DNA from: Pseudomonas sp. RC10
GTDB lineage: Bacteria; Pseudomonadota; Gammaproteobacteria; Pseudomonadales; Pseudomonadaceae
Direction of reading: 5' to 3'
Assembly (NCBI RefSeq): GCF_038397775.1
Contig: NZ_CP151650.1
Location: forward strand, 5,518,001-5,582,000
DNA length: 64,000 bases
In this document: piece after piece, positions 1-8,045 of the stretch
Position numbering within the stretch: the stretch's first letter is position 1
Layout: the number at the start of each line of letters is the position of its first letter
Notes under the pieces: model-generated
Told to the model about the DNA's origin: nothing
Databases searched by the model: none
What the model saw: the letters and a program-made list of their open reading frames with translations, nothing else
Translations under genes and position numbers: made by a program

Positions 1-80
1 ATGTGGCACTAGGCTCAGAAGCTTGGGCGGAAGCTGTTTCTGGATACGACATTCAACGACCTCGGTGTCGCCATGATGAC

Positions 81-151
81 GCTATCGCGAGCAAGCTCAC
101 TCCTACAGTGAGAACGGGTACTTCTGTAGGAGTGAGCTTGCTCGCGATAGC
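81..151. repeat. REP/REPIN-type inverted repeat pair
   Basis: Two inverted copies of a short element (GCTATCGCGAGCAAGCTCAC on the left, its reverse complement on the right) flank a short spacer. The geometry is that of paired REP sequences of Pseudomonas. Bases 1-80 hold no recognisable gene; a TAG at 10-12 could be the end of an upstream gene, but too little is visible to say. Confidence 0.85.
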
Positions 152-211
152 CCTATCAGCGACGCCATCCAGTCGTCCTGTATATAAGAATCGACAAGGA
201 AGCTTCGAACG

Positions 212-1672
212 ATGGCTGGCGACGTGACCTCACATTTTGCAACCGCGCTGCTGATCGACGGCGAACAGGTCACGGGGCAGGGTTTTGTCGAGCCGATCCT
301 CAACCCTGCCACCGGTGAAGTGCTGACCCGCATTGCCGAGGCCAGCACCGATCAGGTCGAGACGGCGATTCTGGCCGCCCACCGCGCTTTCAATGAATGG
401 TCGCGCACCACGCCGCAACAGCGCTCGAACATCCTCCTGAGCATCGCCGATGCCATCGAAAAGGACGCCGACCACCTCGCCCGCCTGGAAGCCCTCAACT
501 GCGGCAAGCCGTTGCATTTGGCGCGACAGGATGACCTGACCGCCACTGTCGACGTGTTCCGTTTCTTCGCCGGGGCCGTGCGTTGCCAGACCGGGCAGCT
601 CTCCGGCGAATACGTGCCGGGTTACACGAGCATGGTGCGGCGCGACCCGATTGGCGTCGTCGCCTCCATCGCGCCGTGGAATTACCCGATCATGATGGCC
701 GCGTGGAAAATCGCCCCCGCCCTCGCCGCCGGCAACACCCTCGTTTTCAAACCCTCCGAACACACACCGCTCTCGGTCCTCGCGCTCGCACCGGTGTTCG
801 CCGAGCTGCTGCCCAAGGGCGTGATCAACCTCGTTTGCGGGGGCGGTGAAGGGGTCGGCAGCCATTTGGTCAGCCATCCAAAAGTGCGCATGGTCTCGCT
901 GACTGGCGACATCGTCACCGGTCAGAAAATTCTTCAGGCGGCGTCGAAAACCCTGAAACGCACCCATCTTGAACTGGGCGGCAAGGCGCCGGTGATTGTC
1001 TGCAACGACGCCGACATCGCCGCCGTGGTCGAGGGCGTTCGCACCTATGGCTATTACAACGCCGGTCAGGATTGCACCGCCGCCTGCCGGATCTACGCGC
1101 AAACCGGCATCCACGATCGACTTGTCGCCGAACTCGGGGCGGCCGTCAGCAGTCTGCGTTTTGCGGGCAAGCGCGACGCCGACAATGAACTCGGCCCGCT
1201 GATCAGCACCCGCCAGCGCGACCGTGTCGCCAGTTTTGTCGAGCGCGCGTTGAGTCAGCCGCACATCGAACGCATTACCGGCGCGGCCGTGCATTCCGGC
1301 CCCGGTTTCTTCTACCAGCCGACCCTGCTCGCGGGCTGCAAACAGAGTGACGAAATCGTCCAGCGCGAAGTGTTCGGCCCGGTGGTGACCGTGACCCGCT
1401 TCGACGAACTCTCCCAGGCCGTTGACTGGGCCAACGATTCCGAATACGGCTTGGCCTCGTCGATCTGGACCCAGAATCTGGACAAGGCCATGCAGGTCGC
1501 GGCCCGTCTGCAATACGGCTGCACCTGGATCAACAGCCATTTCATGCTGGTCAGCGAAATGCCTCACGGCGGCTTGAAACGCTCGGGGTACGGGAAGGAT
1601 CTGTCCAGTGACTCGCTTCAGGACTACAGCGTGGTTCGCCACATCATGGCCAGGAGCAGTTACGAGCTTTGA
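212..1672 (+). CDS. Aminobutyraldehyde dehydrogenase-like NAD-dependent aldehyde dehydrogenase (first copy)
   Basis: A 486-residue aldehyde dehydrogenase, normal length for the family. The general-base Glu lies in LELGGKAP (Glu254) and the nucleophile in [13 protein letters not shown] (Cys288). That Cys context matches PatD/YdcW, which oxidises 4-aminobutanal to GABA in putrescine breakdown. The ATG at 212 has an AAGGAA ribosome-binding site about 10 bases upstream. It lies just before a YdcSTUV-like polyamine importer, and a close paralogue sits at the far end of that importer. Cytosolic. The chemistry is secure; the exact aldehyde is inferred from the motif and neighbours, so one of the two copies may prefer a different amino-aldehyde. 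Confidence 0.9.
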   Translation: MAGDVTSHFATALLIDGEQVTGQGFVEPILNPATGEVLTRIAEASTDQVETAILAAHRAFNEWSRTTPQQRSNILLSIADAIEKDADHLARLEALNCGKPLHLARQDDLTATVDVFRFFAGAVRCQTGQLSGEYVPGYTSMVRRDPIGVVASIAPWNYPIMMAAWKIAPALAAGNTLVFKPSEHTPLSVLALAPVFAELLPKGVINLVCGGGEGVGSHLVSHPKVRMVSLTGDIVTGQKILQAASKTLKRTHLELGGKAPVIVCNDADIAAVVEGVRTYGYYNAGQDCTAACRIYAQTGIHDRLVAELGAAVSSLRFAGKRDADNELGPLISTRQRDRVASFVERALSQPHIERITGAAVHSGPGFFYQPTLLAGCKQSDEIVQREVFGPVVTVTRFDELSQAVDWANDSEYGLASSIWTQNLDKAMQVAARLQYGCTWINSHFMLVSEMPHGGLKRSGYGKDLSSDSLQDYSVVRHIMARSSYEL

Positions 1673-1676
1673 GCGT

Positions 1677-1845
1677 CGAGCTGCAAGCTGCAAGCTGCAA
1701 GCTGCAAGAAAAAGCGTCAGAACTGCGTAGGTTTTGAGTCAAAACAATAAGTGAAAACGGAGAAGCAACTGCCTATCCGACTGAAAATAGAAGGTGGGCG
1801 CGATGACCACTTGCAGCTTGAAGCTTGTGGCTCGTAGCTGGGTTC
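1677..1845. repeat. CTGCAAG tandem / CTTGCAGCTTG inverted repeat region
   Basis: Just after the dehydrogenase stop, CTGCAAG is repeated about four times in tandem (around 1682-1708). An inverted relative containing CTTGCAGCTTGAAGCTTG follows near 1811. Related blocks occur near 19.3 kb and 61.7 kb in this window, so this is a dispersed intergenic repeat family. The rest of the 219-base gap shows nothing recognisable besides the ribosome-binding site of the next gene. Confidence 0.7.
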
Positions 1846-1891
1846 CCACCACTGATCTCTGCCAAAAAAACCAATAAATGAGGGGAACCGT

Positions 1892-3043
1892 ATGTCAGTG
1901 CAAAAGACCATGTTATTGGGAGCCATAGCCGGCGCCATGTTGACGAGCGGCGCGGTGCAGGCGGCGGAAACGCTCAAGGCTGTCGGCGACGGCGAGGGGC
2001 AGCTGGATATCGTGGCGTGGCCGGGTTATATCGAGCGGGGCGAGAGCGATAAGGCCTATGACTGGGTTACCGGTTTCGAGCAGGAAACCGGGTGCAAGGT
2101 CAGCGTCAAGACGGCGGCGACGTCCGACGAGATGGTCAGCCTGATGACCAAGGGCGGCTATGACCTGGTGACCGCGTCGGGCGACGCCTCGTTGCGTCTG
2201 GTGGCGGGCAAGCGGGTGCAGCCGATCAACACTGACCTGATCCCCAACTGGAAAACCCTCGACCCGCGCCTGAAAGACGGCCCGTGGTACACCGTCAACA
2301 AGCAGACTTACGGCACGCCTTATCAGTGGGGGCCGAATGTGCTGATGTACAACACCAACGTGTTCAAGACCCCGCCGGTGAGCTGGAGCGTGGTGTTCGA
2401 GCCGCAGGACCTGCCCGATGGCAAGCCGAACAAAGGCCGCGTTCAGGCCTATGACGGGCCGATCTACATCGCCGACGCCGCGCTGTATTTGAAGACCGCC
2501 AAGCCGGAGCTGAAGATCGAAGACCCGTATCAACTGACCGAAACCCAGTACAAGGCCGTGCTCGATCTATTGCGCGCCCAACACCCGCTGGTGCACCGCT
2601 ACTGGCACGACGCGACCGTGCAGATGAGCGACGTGAAGAACGAAGGCGTCGCGGCGTCGAGTTCGTGGGGTTACATGGTCAACGGGTTGGTGGCTGACAA
2701 ACAGCCGGTCGCCTCGACCATCCCGCAGGAAGGCGCCACCGGTTGGGCCGATACCACCATGTTGCACGCCGAGGCCAAGCACCCGAACTGCGCGTACAAG
2801 TGGATGAACTGGTCGCTGCAACCGAAGGTCCAGGGCGACGTCGCGGCCTGGTTCGGTTCGCTGCCGGTCGTGCCTGCGGCGTGCAAGGGCAATGAGCTGC
2901 TGGGTGCCGAGGGTTGCGCCACCAACGGCTTCGATTTGTTCGACAAGATCGCCTTCTGGAAAACCCCGCAGGCCGAGGGCGGCAAGTACGTGCCGTACAG
3001 CCGCTGGACGCAGGACTACATCGCAATCATGGGTGGGCGTTAA
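1892..3043 (+). CDS. ydcS: ABC transporter periplasmic substrate-binding protein, putrescine/polyamine type (YdcS-like)
   Basis: A 383-residue exported solute receptor. Residues 1-24 form a Sec signal peptide ending AVQA before AETLK. The mature protein begins with the LDIVAWPGYIERGE region typical of the YdcS branch of polyamine-binding proteins. The start is supported by AGGGGAA just upstream. It would capture substrate in the periplasm and deliver it to the two permeases encoded downstream with the ATPase at 3308. A REP pair lies in the 264-base gap before the ATPase gene. The family call is firm; putrescine as ligand is inferred from family and from the flanking aminobutyraldehyde dehydrogenases. 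Confidence 0.85.
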   Translation: MSVQKTMLLGAIAGAMLTSGAVQAAETLKAVGDGEGQLDIVAWPGYIERGESDKAYDWVTGFEQETGCKVSVKTAATSDEMVSLMTKGGYDLVTASGDASLRLVAGKRVQPINTDLIPNWKTLDPRLKDGPWYTVNKQTYGTPYQWGPNVLMYNTNVFKTPPVSWSVVFEPQDLPDGKPNKGRVQAYDGPIYIADAALYLKTAKPELKIEDPYQLTETQYKAVLDLLRAQHPLVHRYWHDATVQMSDVKNEGVAASSSWGYMVNGLVADKQPVASTIPQEGATGWADTTMLHAEAKHPNCAYKWMNWSLQPKVQGDVAAWFGSLPVVPAACKGNELLGAEGCATNGFDLFDKIAFWKTPQAEGGKYVPYSRWTQDYIAIMGGR

Positions 3044-3080
3044 CGCTGCCGGGCGCCGTATTCGAACGCGGCGCCCTCCC

Positions 3081-3216
3081 CTGTAGGAGCGTGGCTTGTC
3101 CCGCGACCGGCTGCGCAGCAGTCGTAAAGCCTGTGCATGCGGTCTGCCTGATACACCGCATCCTCAGATTTCACTGCCGCTTCGCGCCAGGTCGCAGGGC
3201 AAGCCAGCTCCTATAG
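3081..3216. repeat. REP-type inverted pair between binding-protein and ATPase genes
   Basis: A left copy starting CTGTAGGAGCGTGGCTTG and a diverged inverted right copy ending AAGCCAGCTCCTATAG enclose a spacer of roughly 80 bases. Placed between ydcS and ydcT, it could stabilise or attenuate the transcript so that binding protein exceeds transporter, as REP elements do in other importer operons. Confidence 0.75.
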
Positions 3217-3307
3217 AGAGCGCGTATTTCCCGCCACGCATTTGTCGTTTGTACCGGCCCTTCGCGGACAAATCCGCCCCCACAAGAGGCCATCTGGAGT
3301 TTCACCC

Positions 3308-4357
3308 ATGACCCTTGCAGTCCAGTTCACCCACGTTTCCCGTCAGTTCGGCGAAGTGAAGGCCGTTGACCGGGTTTCCATCGACATCAAGGACGGCGAG
3401 TTCTTTTCCATGCTCGGCCCCTCGGGTTCGGGCAAGACCACCTGCCTACGCCTGATCGCAGGCTTCGAACAGCCCAGCGCAGGTTCGATCCGTATTCATG
3501 GTGAGGAGGCCGCGGGTCTTCCGCCTTATCAGCGCGACGTCAACACGGTCTTCCAGGACTACGCCCTGTTCCCGCACATGAACGTGCGCGACAACGTCGC
3601 CTACGGCCTGAAGGTGAAGGGCGTCGGCAAGAGCGAACGCCTGACCCGCGCCGAAGAAGCCTTGAACATGGTCGCCCTCGGCGGCTACGGCGACCGCAAG
3701 CCGGTGCAGCTGTCGGGGGGTCAGCGCCAGCGGGTCGCACTGGCCCGTGCGCTGGTCAACCGTCCTCGCGTGTTGTTGCTCGACGAACCCCTCGGGGCCC
3801 TGGATCTGAAGCTGCGCGAACAGATGCAAAGCGAGCTGAAAAAGCTGCAACGGCAACTGGGCATCACCTTCATCTTCGTCACGCACGACCAGACCGAAGC
3901 GCTGTCGATGTCCGACCGCGTGGCCGTGTTCAATAAGGGCCGCATCGAGCAGGTCGACACCCCGCGCAATCTGTACATGAAACCTGCGACCACGTTCGTC
4001 GCCGAATTCGTCGGCACGTCCAACGTCCTGCGCGGCGAGTTGGCGCAACAGTTGAGCGGCCACCCCAACGCGTTCTCCATTCGTCCCGAGCACATTCGTT
4101 TTGCCGAAGGCCCGGTTGCCAGTCACGAGATCGAAGTCAGTGGCCTGCTGCACGACATTCAGTACCAAGGCAGCGCCACGCGTTATGAGCTGAAGCTCGA
4201 CAACGGCCAGACCCTCAGCGTCAGCCAGGCCAACACCCAATGGCTGGACACCAGCGCGCAGCACCAGCCCGGTCAGCGCATGACCGCGCGCTGGGCCCGC
4301 GAGGCGATGATCCCGCTGCATGACGCTGTCATCGAGCACACGGCCGAGGCCCATTGA
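3308..4357 (+). CDS. ydcT: ABC transporter ATP-binding protein, polyamine type (YdcT/PotA-like)
   Basis: A 349-residue ATPase. Walker A is GPSGSGKTT (residues 37-45), the signature LSGGQ is at 135-139, and Walker B has LLLDEP with catalytic Glu160. A C-terminal TOBE-like regulatory region follows, typical of the PotA/MalK class. The ATG at 3308 is chosen over an in-frame ATG at 3242, because the upstream stretch is non-conserved and the protein then begins MTLAVQFTHVS. Two such subunits would power import. The stop is followed one base later by the first permease start (4359), indicating translational coupling. Confidence 0.92.
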   Translation: MTLAVQFTHVSRQFGEVKAVDRVSIDIKDGEFFSMLGPSGSGKTTCLRLIAGFEQPSAGSIRIHGEEAAGLPPYQRDVNTVFQDYALFPHMNVRDNVAYGLKVKGVGKSERLTRAEEALNMVALGGYGDRKPVQLSGGQRQRVALARALVNRPRVLLLDEPLGALDLKLREQMQSELKKLQRQLGITFIFVTHDQTEALSMSDRVAVFNKGRIEQVDTPRNLYMKPATTFVAEFVGTSNVLRGELAQQLSGHPNAFSIRPEHIRFAEGPVASHEIEVSGLLHDIQYQGSATRYELKLDNGQTLSVSQANTQWLDTSAQHQPGQRMTARWAREAMIPLHDAVIEHTAEAH

Positions 4358-4358
4358 G

Positions 4359-5309
4359 ATGAGCCAGACACTCGCCCATCCAGCGCCAATGCCAGGGCAA
4401 TCGCCCCTGCGGCGTTTTTCCAATCTGCTGTATCGACGGCCGAATCTGTACCTGACGCTGCTGCTGATCCCGCCGCTGCTGTGGTTTGGCGCGATCTACC
4501 TCGGCTCTTTGCTCGGGCTGCTGTGGCAAGGGTTCTACACCTTCGACGACTTCAGCATGTCGGTCACGCCGGACCTGACCCTCGCCAACTTCGCGGCGCT
4601 GTTCAACCCGGCCAACTTCGACGTGATCCAGCGCACGCTAACCATGGCCATTGCCGTGTCTATCGCCAGCGCCATCGTCGCGTTCCCCATCGCCTACTAC
4701 ATGGCGCGTTACACCACCGGCAAGACTAAGGCGTTTTTCTACATCGCCGTGATGATGCCGATGTGGGCCAGTTACATCGTCAAGGCCTACGCGTGGACGC
4801 TGCTGCTGGCGAAAGGCGGCGTGGCACAGTGGTTCGTTCAGCATCTGGGCCTGGAGCCAGTGTTGCAGGTGATTCTGGGGATTCCCGGTGTCGGCGGCAG
4901 CACCTTGTCCACCTCTCACCTGGGACGGTTTCTGGTGTTCGTCTACATCTGGCTGCCGTTCATGATTTTGCCGATCCAGGCCTCTCTCGAACGCCTGCCG
5001 CCCTCGCTGTTGCAAGCCTCGGCGGACCTGGGCGCCAAGCCCCGGCAGACCTTCCTGCAGGTGATCCTGCCGCTGTCGGTGCCCGGCATTGCGGCGGGTT
5101 CGATCTTCACGTTTTCGCTGACGCTGGGCGACTTCATCGTGCCGCAGCTGATCGGCCCGCCCGGCTATTTCATCGGCAGCATGGTCTACGCCCAGCAAGG
5201 CGCCATCGGCAACATGCCCATGGCCGCCGCGTTCACGCTGGTGCCCATCGTGCTGATCGCCATTTACCTGTCCATCGTCAAACGACTGGGGGCTTTCGAT
5301 GCGCTCTAA
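4359..5309 (+). CDS. ydcU: ABC transporter permease, polyamine type (YdcU/PotB-like)
   Basis: A 316-residue inner-membrane permease with about six membrane spans. The EAA-type coupling loop reads [17 protein letters not shown]; its partner ATPase is the gene just upstream. The start at 4359 lies one base after the ATPase stop, and the 3' end overlaps the second permease by 11 bases, so the three genes are tightly coupled. It forms the heterodimeric channel with the next gene product. Confidence 0.9.
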   Translation: MSQTLAHPAPMPGQSPLRRFSNLLYRRPNLYLTLLLIPPLLWFGAIYLGSLLGLLWQGFYTFDDFSMSVTPDLTLANFAALFNPANFDVIQRTLTMAIAVSIASAIVAFPIAYYMARYTTGKTKAFFYIAVMMPMWASYIVKAYAWTLLLAKGGVAQWFVQHLGLEPVLQVILGIPGVGGSTLSTSHLGRFLVFVYIWLPFMILPIQASLERLPPSLLQASADLGAKPRQTFLQVILPLSVPGIAAGSIFTFSLTLGDFIVPQLIGPPGYFIGSMVYAQQGAIGNMPMAAAFTLVPIVLIAIYLSIVKRLGAFDAL

Positions 5310-6129
5310 GCCTGTGATCAAACAAGGCGATCAAGCCTCATGGGGCCTGAAGATCGCGGCCTGGGGTGGGCTGGTGTTTCTGCACTTCCCGATCCTGATC
5401 ATCTTCGTCTACGCCTTCAACACTCAAGACGCCGCGTTCAGTTTCCCGCCACAGGGCTTCACCCTGAAGTGGTTCAGCGTGGCCTTCTCACGACCTGACG
5501 TGCTGGAGTCGATCAAGCTGTCGTTGCAGATCGCCTGCGTCGCGACGTTGATTGCGCTGGTGCTCGGCACCCTGGCGTCGGCGGCGCTGTATCGCAGGGA
5601 TTTTTTTGGCAAGGACGGCATTTCGCTGATGCTGATCCTGCCCATCGCCCTGCCCGGCATCATCACCGGCCTGGCGTTGCTGTCGGCGTTCAAAACGCTG
5701 GGGATCGAGCCGGGGATGTTCACCATCATCGTCGGCCACGCGACCTTCTGCGTGGTGATCGTCTACAACAACGTCATTGCCCGCCTGCGTCGCACGTCCC
5801 ACAGTTTGATCGAGGCGTCGATGGATTTGGGGGCCGACGGCTGGCAGACCTTTCGCTACATCATCCTGCCGAACCTCGGCTCCGCATTGCTGGCGGGCGG
5901 GATGCTGGCGTTCGCGTTGTCGTTCGACGAAATCATCGTGACCACGTTTACGGCCGGTCATGAACGCACCTTGCCGATCTGGCTGCTCAACCAACTCAGC
6001 CGCCCCCGCGACGTGCCGGTGACCAACGTCGTCGCGATGCTGGTGATGATGGTCACGATGCTGCCGATTCTCGGCGCGTATTACCTGACCCGTGGCGGTG
6101 AAAGCGTGGCGGGGAGCGGCGGGAAGTGA
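5299..6129 (+). CDS. ydcV: ABC transporter permease, polyamine type (YdcV/PotC-like)
   Basis: A 276-residue inner-membrane permease with about six spans and a coupling loop [17 protein letters not shown]. It overlaps the upstream permease gene by 11 bases and completes the four-part importer. The gene is followed by a REP pair and then by the second aldehyde dehydrogenase, an order that resembles the E. coli ydcSTUV-ydcW cluster. Confidence 0.9.
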   Translation: MRSKPVIKQGDQASWGLKIAAWGGLVFLHFPILIIFVYAFNTQDAAFSFPPQGFTLKWFSVAFSRPDVLESIKLSLQIACVATLIALVLGTLASAALYRRDFFGKDGISLMLILPIALPGIITGLALLSAFKTLGIEPGMFTIIVGHATFCVVIVYNNVIARLRRTSHSLIEASMDLGADGWQTFRYIILPNLGSALLAGGMLAFALSFDEIIVTTFTAGHERTLPIWLLNQLSRPRDVPVTNVVAMLVMMVTMLPILGAYYLTRGGESVAGSGGK

Positions 6130-6158
6130 TGACACCTTTTTGAATTCAACACCCAACC

Positions 6159-6249
6159 CTGTAGGAGTGAGCTTGCTCGCGATAGCGGTGTATCAGCTAG
6201 CCAATGAGTGACTGTTCATACGCAATCGCGAGCAAGCTCACTCCTACAG
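6159..6249. repeat. REP/REPIN-type inverted pair
   Basis: Copies of the GTAGGAGTGAGCTTGCTCGC element in inverted orientation, about 90 bases end to end, between the permease and the dehydrogenase gene. Same family as at 81-151 and 31764-31854. Confidence 0.85.
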
Positions 6250-6317
6250 GACCACGTTTCAACGCGCTGGCGCGCCACAGCAAAGCGCCCGACAGATTCA
6301 ACAAGAGGACAAACCCC

Positions 6318-7742
6318 ATGCAAACCAAACTGCTGATCAATGGCCATCTGGTCGCCGGTGAAGGTCCCGCGCAGCCCGTGTTCAACCCCGCGCTGGGCCG
6401 GGTGTTGGTGGAAATCAACGAAGCCACCGAGGGCCAGGTCGACACCGCCGTACGCGCCGCCGATGCCGCGTTTGAGAGCTGGTCGCAAACCGCGCCGAAG
6501 GATCGCTCGTTGCTGCTGCTGAAACTGGCGGACGCCATCGACGCTAACGCCGAAGAACTCGCCAAGCTCGAATCAGACAACTGCGGCAAGCCTTATCAAG
6601 CGGCGCTGAACGACGAGCTGCCAGCGATTGCCGACGTGTTCCGCTTCTTCGCTGGCGCCAGCCGCTGCATGAGCGGCTCGGCGGCGGGCGAATACCTGCC
6701 GGGGCACACCTCGATGATCCGTCGCGACCCGGTAGGCGTCGTGGCGTCCATCGCGCCATGGAACTACCCGCTGATGATGGTCGCCTGGAAAATTGCCCCG
6801 GCGCTGGCGGCGGGTAATACCGTGGTGCTCAAACCTTCTGAGCAAACCCCTTTGACCGCGCTGCGTCTGGTCGAGCTGGCCAATGACATCTTCCCGGCAG
6901 GCGTGCTGAATCTGGTGTTCGGTCGCGGCCAGACCGTCGGCAATCCGCTGATCACCCACCCGAAAGTCCGCATGGTGTCGCTGACTGGCTCGGTCGCCAC
7001 CGGCTCGCACATCATTTCCAGCACCGCCGAGAGCGTCAAACGCACCCACATGGAGTTGGGCGGCAAGGCCCCGGTGATCATCTTCGACGACGCCGACATC
7101 GACGCCGCCGTCGAAGGCATTCGCACTTTCGGCTTCTACAACGCAGGTCAGGATTGCACCGCCGCCTGCCGCATCTACGCGCAAAAAGGCATCTACGAGC
7201 AATTCGTGCAGAAGCTCGGGGAAGCCGTCAGCACGATCAAGGTCGGTCAGCAGGATGACCCGGACACCGAACTCGGCCCGCTCATCACGGCCCAACATCG
7301 CGACCGCGTCACCGGCTTCGTCGAGCGTGCGGTCGCGCAATCCCACACGCGCCTGATCACTGGTGGCAAGGCGATTGAAGGCAACGGTTTCTTCTTCCAG
7401 CCCACCGTCATCGCCGACGCCCAACAAGACGACGAAATCGTCCGCCGCGAGGTGTTCGGCCCGGTGGTGTCGGTAACGCCATTCGATGATGAAGCCCAAG
7501 TGCTGGGCTGGGCCAACGATTCCGATTATGGCCTGGCGTCGTCGGTCTGGACCCAGGACGTCGGTCGCGCCCACCGCCTGTCCGCCCGTCTGCAATACGG
7601 CTGCACCTGGGTGAACACCCACTTCATGCTCATCAGCGAAATGCCCCACGGCGGCCAGAAATTGTCCGGCTACGGCAAGGACCTGTCGATGTACGGGCTT
7701 GAGGACTACACCACCGTGCGCCATGTGATGTTCAAGCACTGA
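6318..7742 (+). CDS. patD: Aminobutyraldehyde dehydrogenase (PatD/YdcW-like, second copy)
   Basis: A 474-residue NAD-dependent aldehyde dehydrogenase. Catalytic Glu246 lies in MELGGKAP and the nucleophile Cys280 in [13 protein letters not shown]. The QKGIY stretch after the catalytic motif closely recalls E. coli YdcW. The ATG at 6318 is preferred to an ORF extension to 6204, because the extension runs through a REP element and [12 protein letters not shown] is the expected family start. It would convert 4-aminobutanal, made from imported putrescine by a transaminase or oxidase encoded elsewhere, to GABA. It is a clear paralogue of the gene at 212. Confidence 0.9.
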   Translation: MQTKLLINGHLVAGEGPAQPVFNPALGRVLVEINEATEGQVDTAVRAADAAFESWSQTAPKDRSLLLLKLADAIDANAEELAKLESDNCGKPYQAALNDELPAIADVFRFFAGASRCMSGSAAGEYLPGHTSMIRRDPVGVVASIAPWNYPLMMVAWKIAPALAAGNTVVLKPSEQTPLTALRLVELANDIFPAGVLNLVFGRGQTVGNPLITHPKVRMVSLTGSVATGSHIISSTAESVKRTHMELGGKAPVIIFDDADIDAAVEGIRTFGFYNAGQDCTAACRIYAQKGIYEQFVQKLGEAVSTIKVGQQDDPDTELGPLITAQHRDRVTGFVERAVAQSHTRLITGGKAIEGNGFFFQPTVIADAQQDDEIVRREVFGPVVSVTPFDDEAQVLGWANDSDYGLASSVWTQDVGRAHRLSARLQYGCTWVNTHFMLISEMPHGGQKLSGYGKDLSMYGLEDYTTVRHVMFKH

Positions 7743-8045
7743 TGCCTTATCTGTAGCGGTCCGGCTCGCCGGCGGCAGCGATTCCAATGACGCCACCACT
7801 GGCAAGCTTTGCTGCTCTTCCACGCCATCCAAACTGATTAGAATTTGACATCACCACGCAACCCCTGCGCTCATTCACGGTCAACACAACAGACGCTGCT
7901 TTGAGTCGCGGGGGGGTATTTTGGTATTCGTTCGAATACCAATAAAGCTCAACCACACTCAATCACCCTTCAAGCGGATGTGAAAGGTGAGGATTTTTCC
8001 GGTCCGGCTTCGTACACTGTTTCCCCCTGACTGGAGCTTGCCTCG
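7743..8045. other. Intergenic region with a single REP-like arm and a 22-bp palindrome
   Basis: About 303 bases without a convincing gene. The left side carries one REP-like segment (GTCCGGCTCGCCGGCGGCAG near 7757). A run of eight or so Gs precedes the palindrome at 7921-7942. A short minus-strand ORF here has no family resemblance and part of it is repeat sequence. Confidence 0.6.
7921..7942. promoter_or_regulatory. Perfect palindrome, candidate operator upstream of the hybrid kinase
   Basis: Arms TTGGTATTCG and CGAATACCAA are perfect reverse complements separated by two Ts. The site lies about 100 bases before the kinase start. There is no T tract on either side, so it is not an intrinsic terminator; symmetry and length fit a dimeric repressor or activator site. 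The cognate regulator is not identifiable from this window. Confidence 0.5.

Noticed and set aside
230..1693. 487-residue minus-strand open frame opposite the first aldehyde dehydrogenase
   Set aside because: Antisense shadow of a gene with intact catalytic motifs; no family resemblance.
7747..7962. 71-residue minus-strand frame between patD and the hybrid kinase
   Set aside because: It crosses the palindrome and a REP-like segment and has no conserved motif or clear ribosome-binding site.
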